A DNA stretch of 53,185 nucleotides from an uncultured Halomicronema sp. GTDB lineage: Bacteria > Cyanobacteriota > Cyanobacteriia > Phormidesmidales > Phormidesmidaceae. A program made the position numbers and the translations under genes. Under the pieces are notes generated by a model. The model was given only the letters and a program-made list of their open reading frames with translations, made no database searches and was not told the origin of the DNA. Positions 46,590 through 53,185 of the stretch are shown piece by piece (positions within the stretch are counted from its first letter, which is position 1; each line of letters starts with the position of its first letter). Where the stretch lies: contig CALCCA010000147.1 in the NCBI GenBank assembly GCA_937899725.1, forward strand, positions 1 to 53,185, given 5' to 3'.

Positions 46590-47736
46590 ATGAGCGAAGC
46601 CCTCTACATTCAGCATGGCAAAGAGCTAATCCGCATGGAACTCGATGCCTACAGTTGCGAAAATGACTTTCAGAGTCTTTTGGCATCTCATCCCGATCTA
46701 TTGGCCGGGGATCAAATTAATCCTTTTGATCCCCGGCAGTGGCTACTCGTTGCAAGAGAAGCGGCTATTCCATCTGAAGACGGAGGAAACGATCGCTGGT
46801 CACTAGATCTCTTAATTTATTGATCAGGAAGCTATACCAACGCTAGTGGAAGTCAAACGTAAAAGTGACACGCGTTTGCGGCGAGAAGTGGTCGGGCAAA
46901 TGATGGACTATGCAGCGAATGCTATCACTTATTGGGCTGACCGAACTTTGAAGGAACAGTTTCACCAAACAGTTGAAGAACAAGGAAACAATCCTAAAGC
47001 AACATTAGATGCGTTTCTACAAGAGCATTCGAATCAGCAAAGTGACGAAGAAGATTTTTGGCAAGAAGCCAATGAAAATTTGCGTAATGGAAAAGTCCGC
47101 CTCGTTTTCGTTGCTGATCGGATTCCTCCAGAATTACAGCGTACTGTTGAGTTTCTGAATGAGCGAATGCGCCCAACTGAAGTATTAGCCTTAGAACTGC
47201 GACGCTATAGCGGTGGCGCCTTCAGCACCCATATTCCCCGAGTTCTAGGTCAGACAAGTGCCGCTCAGATGATTAAGAGAGGGGGGAAGATCTCCAAACT
47301 AGCCTCTCGCCACGTTTGGGATGAAACATCATTTTTCAAAAAGGCTTCAACTCTGCTTAAACCCACTGAGGTCGCTAACCTGCACAAAGTCTTGGATTTC
47401 TGCAAATCGAATTGCTTTGACAAAATCGACTGGGGCACAGGCTCCGTTTATGGTTCTTTTAATCCTAAAATAAGCGCCATTAGTAAGCGAGCTCCGATCA
47501 CTGTTTGGTCAGGTGGCCGATTGGATCTCAAACTAGGTTGGTTGGAAGACTCTGATACGGCTTGCACCTTTCGCGATCTTCTTCGCAGCCACATAAAGAA
47601 TGCCTCTCTGCCGCTGCAGTATGAATATGAGGGGATTCTCCGGATTTCCATGAACGATTGGGAGCAGTGGATAGATCGTCTATTGCTAGCCATCTGCTCA
47701 GCTGCCAAAGAGACTTTGAATTCTGTTGAAAACTAA
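46590..47736 (+). pseudogene. Frameshifted PD-(D/E)XK nuclease-like gene
   Basis: Two frames form one gene. The first (46590-46823) ends WSLDLLIY and a stop. The second runs on without its own good start and would read FIDQEAIPTLVEVKRKSDTR, then VVGQMMDYAANAITYW. Deleting one base in TTAATTT near 46813-46818 joins them as SLDLLFIDQEAIPTLVEVK, which shows the D...E-x-K core of a PD-(D/E)XK nuclease. The downstream 296-codon part has helices and KVRLVFVADRIPPELQRTVE. So this is a single-base insertion in a roughly 380-residue protein: recent decay, a sequencing error or a recoding site. No partner gene is adjacent. Confidence 0.75.
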
Positions 47737-47812
47737 ACTTGCGGGTCTAATGCCATTCCATAGATCTGTACGCTGAAGTTATGGCCTGATCAGATAGCTT
47801 GACAAAATACTG

Positions 47813-49201
<1,389 letters not shown>

Positions 49202-49443
49202 CGGGGCAGTTCCCGCTTAATCGCTCGGGGCAAACGGTCGGCAAATCCGACCTTACTGAGAACGAATAAGCCAATATACTCATTGCTTCATCCCTATATT
49301 AGAATTATTCTTAGATATAAGCAGACTTAACAAAAGAGAGACTCTAGCCTGGCAGATCTCTTTATGTATTGGCAGGAGTCGCTTTGAGGCTGGCTGCGGC
49401 TATGCCGTTAAGCATTTGGTTGTTCAAACACTGGACAAAAAAC

Positions 49444-49749
49444 ATGATGAAACAAGAGCAGAGTGGTTCTATCTTGGGCCGCGTGCCTAATCTGACGCCA
49501 GAATGCTGTGACCAGATTGACTTAGATCTGCGCACAGAGTTAGGGCATGAATTACGGAAGATTCTAATCAAAACTAGGTTGAAGCAAAGAGAACTCTCAA
49601 CCTTGCTGGCAATTCAGCAGCCTGAGGTCTCTCACCTCTTTAATGGCCACTTCAATCGGTTTACGATCGATAAATTAATTCAGCTGTTTAATCGCTTGGG
49701 ATGGGTGGTCGAGTTTCAGGTGCATCCCTGCAAGCCTGAGCAAACGTAA
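49444..49749 (+). CDS. XRE-family (HigA-like) DNA-binding protein
   Basis: A 101-residue protein whose core (RTELGHELRKILIKTRLKQR, then ELSTLLAIQQPEVSHLFNGH and FTIDKLIQLFNRLGW) is a helix-turn-helix of the XRE class, with the HigA-like closing strand VVEFQV. Such proteins usually act as antitoxins beside a HigB/RelE-like toxin. No toxin-sized frame is found next to it: the upstream 240 bases and downstream 230 bases lack one. It may be an orphan antitoxin or a lone regulator. Two ATGs (49444 and 49447) are possible; the longer frame from 49369 is not favoured. Confidence 0.8.
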   Translation: MMKQEQSGSILGRVPNLTPECCDQIDLDLRTELGHELRKILIKTRLKQRELSTLLAIQQPEVSHLFNGHFNRFTIDKLIQLFNRLGWVVEFQVHPCKPEQT

Positions 49750-52715
<2,966 letters not shown>

Positions 52716-52745
52716 GCTCAGCGCCTAGGACTGCAATAGTGGCTA

Positions 52746-52783
52746 AGCCAAGCCTCACTCGATTGATTGGGTGAGGCTTGGCT
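52746..52783. terminator. 13-bp perfect terminator hairpin after katG
   Basis: AGCCAAGCCTCAC at 52746-52758 pairs exactly with 52771-52783, around a 12-base loop. It lies 30 bases after the katG stop. The T tract is short, so the stem itself is the main feature. Confidence 0.75.
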
Positions 52784-52954
52784 AACTTTCAGGTGTGCGG
52801 AAACAGGTCGCCTGCAGAGACCATGCTGGGCAGGAGGGCCAAAATTTTAAACCCCCGAGCCGATGCCGTTTTAACGAGTTGTCGTAATGATGCTTTTGAG
52901 AGCGTAGCCATGATGAATGAATCAACGTGTCAACTCTTCCGTGGAGTTCTCTTG

Positions 52955-53050
52955 ATGGTGGATTTATTAGCACTGTTGGCCGACCCTTTGCCCTGGCTAG
53001 TGGCGGCCTGTCTGTGGCTTTACTGGATGCTCTGGCTATCTGTCCTGTAA
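52955..53050 (+). CDS. Possible 31-residue membrane peptide
   Basis: ATG 52955, with GGAG eight bases upstream, starts MVDLLALLADPLPWLVAACL and ends LYWMLWLSVL before a stop. The whole peptide is one hydrophobic helix rich in Trp and Leu. Short type I toxins and small photosynthesis subunits look like this, but I cannot assign it. The frame also extends upstream, without any support. Confidence 0.35.
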   Translation: MVDLLALLADPLPWLVAACLWLYWMLWLSVL

Positions 53051-53185
53051 CGAATGTGTGAGCAGATAGCTGTCATCGGGATGGAGCCATAATCCAGTCA
53101 ATTGATAGAAAAAGTCGTGTTTGTGGCCTATTGATAGGGAGCACGTCATCCGTTCATGGTAGAAAAAATATCCTAGAAGATATCG
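53051..53185. other. Right edge, no gene seen
   Basis: The last 135 bases hold no ORF that I accept and no clear hairpin; a short AT-rich spot lies at 53160-53178. Confidence 0.35.

Overview
The window reads as a chromosomal segment of a cyanobacterium, most likely a filamentous, non-heterocystous Leptolyngbya/Nodosilinea-type lineage (the genus is inference). Support: many HIP1 palindromes (GCGATCGC), a ferrochelatase with a C-terminal chlorophyll-binding-like helix, ferredoxin-type nitrate and nitrite reductases, NarM, a Psb35-like protein and a group 2 sigma factor. No rRNA, tRNA, CRISPR array, prophage or intact insertion sequence was seen.

Layout. 0.2-3.3 kb: a VUT-family transporter and pdxA on the minus strand, then hemH. 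3.4-4.2 kb: two unplaced small genes. 4.4-7.7 kb: a TPP riboswitch heading an SSS-family symporter (ThiV-like) and thiC. 7.9-10.5 kb: a free-standing Hsp70-like protein and an EI24 membrane protein on the minus strand, then a small secreted protein resembling PatX. 10.8-13.5 kb is nearly gene-free but rich in inverted repeats, ending in a perfect 25-bp hairpin next to an NtcA-like promoter. 13.8-20.4 kb: nitrate assimilation (nirA, nrtP, narB, narM). 20.4-23.7 kb: a GNAT protein, a ribbon-helix-helix-like protein, an exported unknown, a prolyl aminopeptidase and a 38-residue ORF outside normal length cut-offs. 24.2-30.8 kb: an iron/siderophore cluster, with exbB-exbD-permease-permease-bacterioferritin-ATPase on the minus strand, a divergent tonB-like gene, and a ~72-bp palindromic repeat in three copies at gene junctions. 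31.6-34.4 kb: an HMA-like protein plus a P-type ATPase lacking the CPC motif. 34.7-35.9 kb: an AT-rich coiled-coil gene of unknown role. 36-41.5 kb: an alpha/beta hydrolase, a hexapeptide acetyltransferase and a large multi-PAS hybrid kinase. 42.2-49.7 kb: a Psb35-like protein, a sigma factor, a GlsB/YeaQ-type protein, a MocR-type regulator, a frameshifted nuclease-like gene, fumC and an orphan XRE protein. 50.5-52.8 kb: katG with a palindromic box upstream and a strong terminator.

How they work together. The nitrate block takes nitrate in through NrtP, reduces it to nitrite with NarB (aided by NarM) and to ammonium with NirA, apparently under NtcA. The iron block couples ExbB/ExbD/TonB energy transduction at the outer membrane to a FecCD/FecE-type inner-membrane importer with a storage protein in the same operon; the receptor and binding protein must lie elsewhere. 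The best candidates for something new are the hairpin at the nirA promoter, the PatX-like peptide, the 38-residue ORF, the iron-operon repeats, the CPC-less ATPase pair and the AT-rich gene at 34.7 kb. All calls come from reading the sequence and remembered family features; no database search was run.
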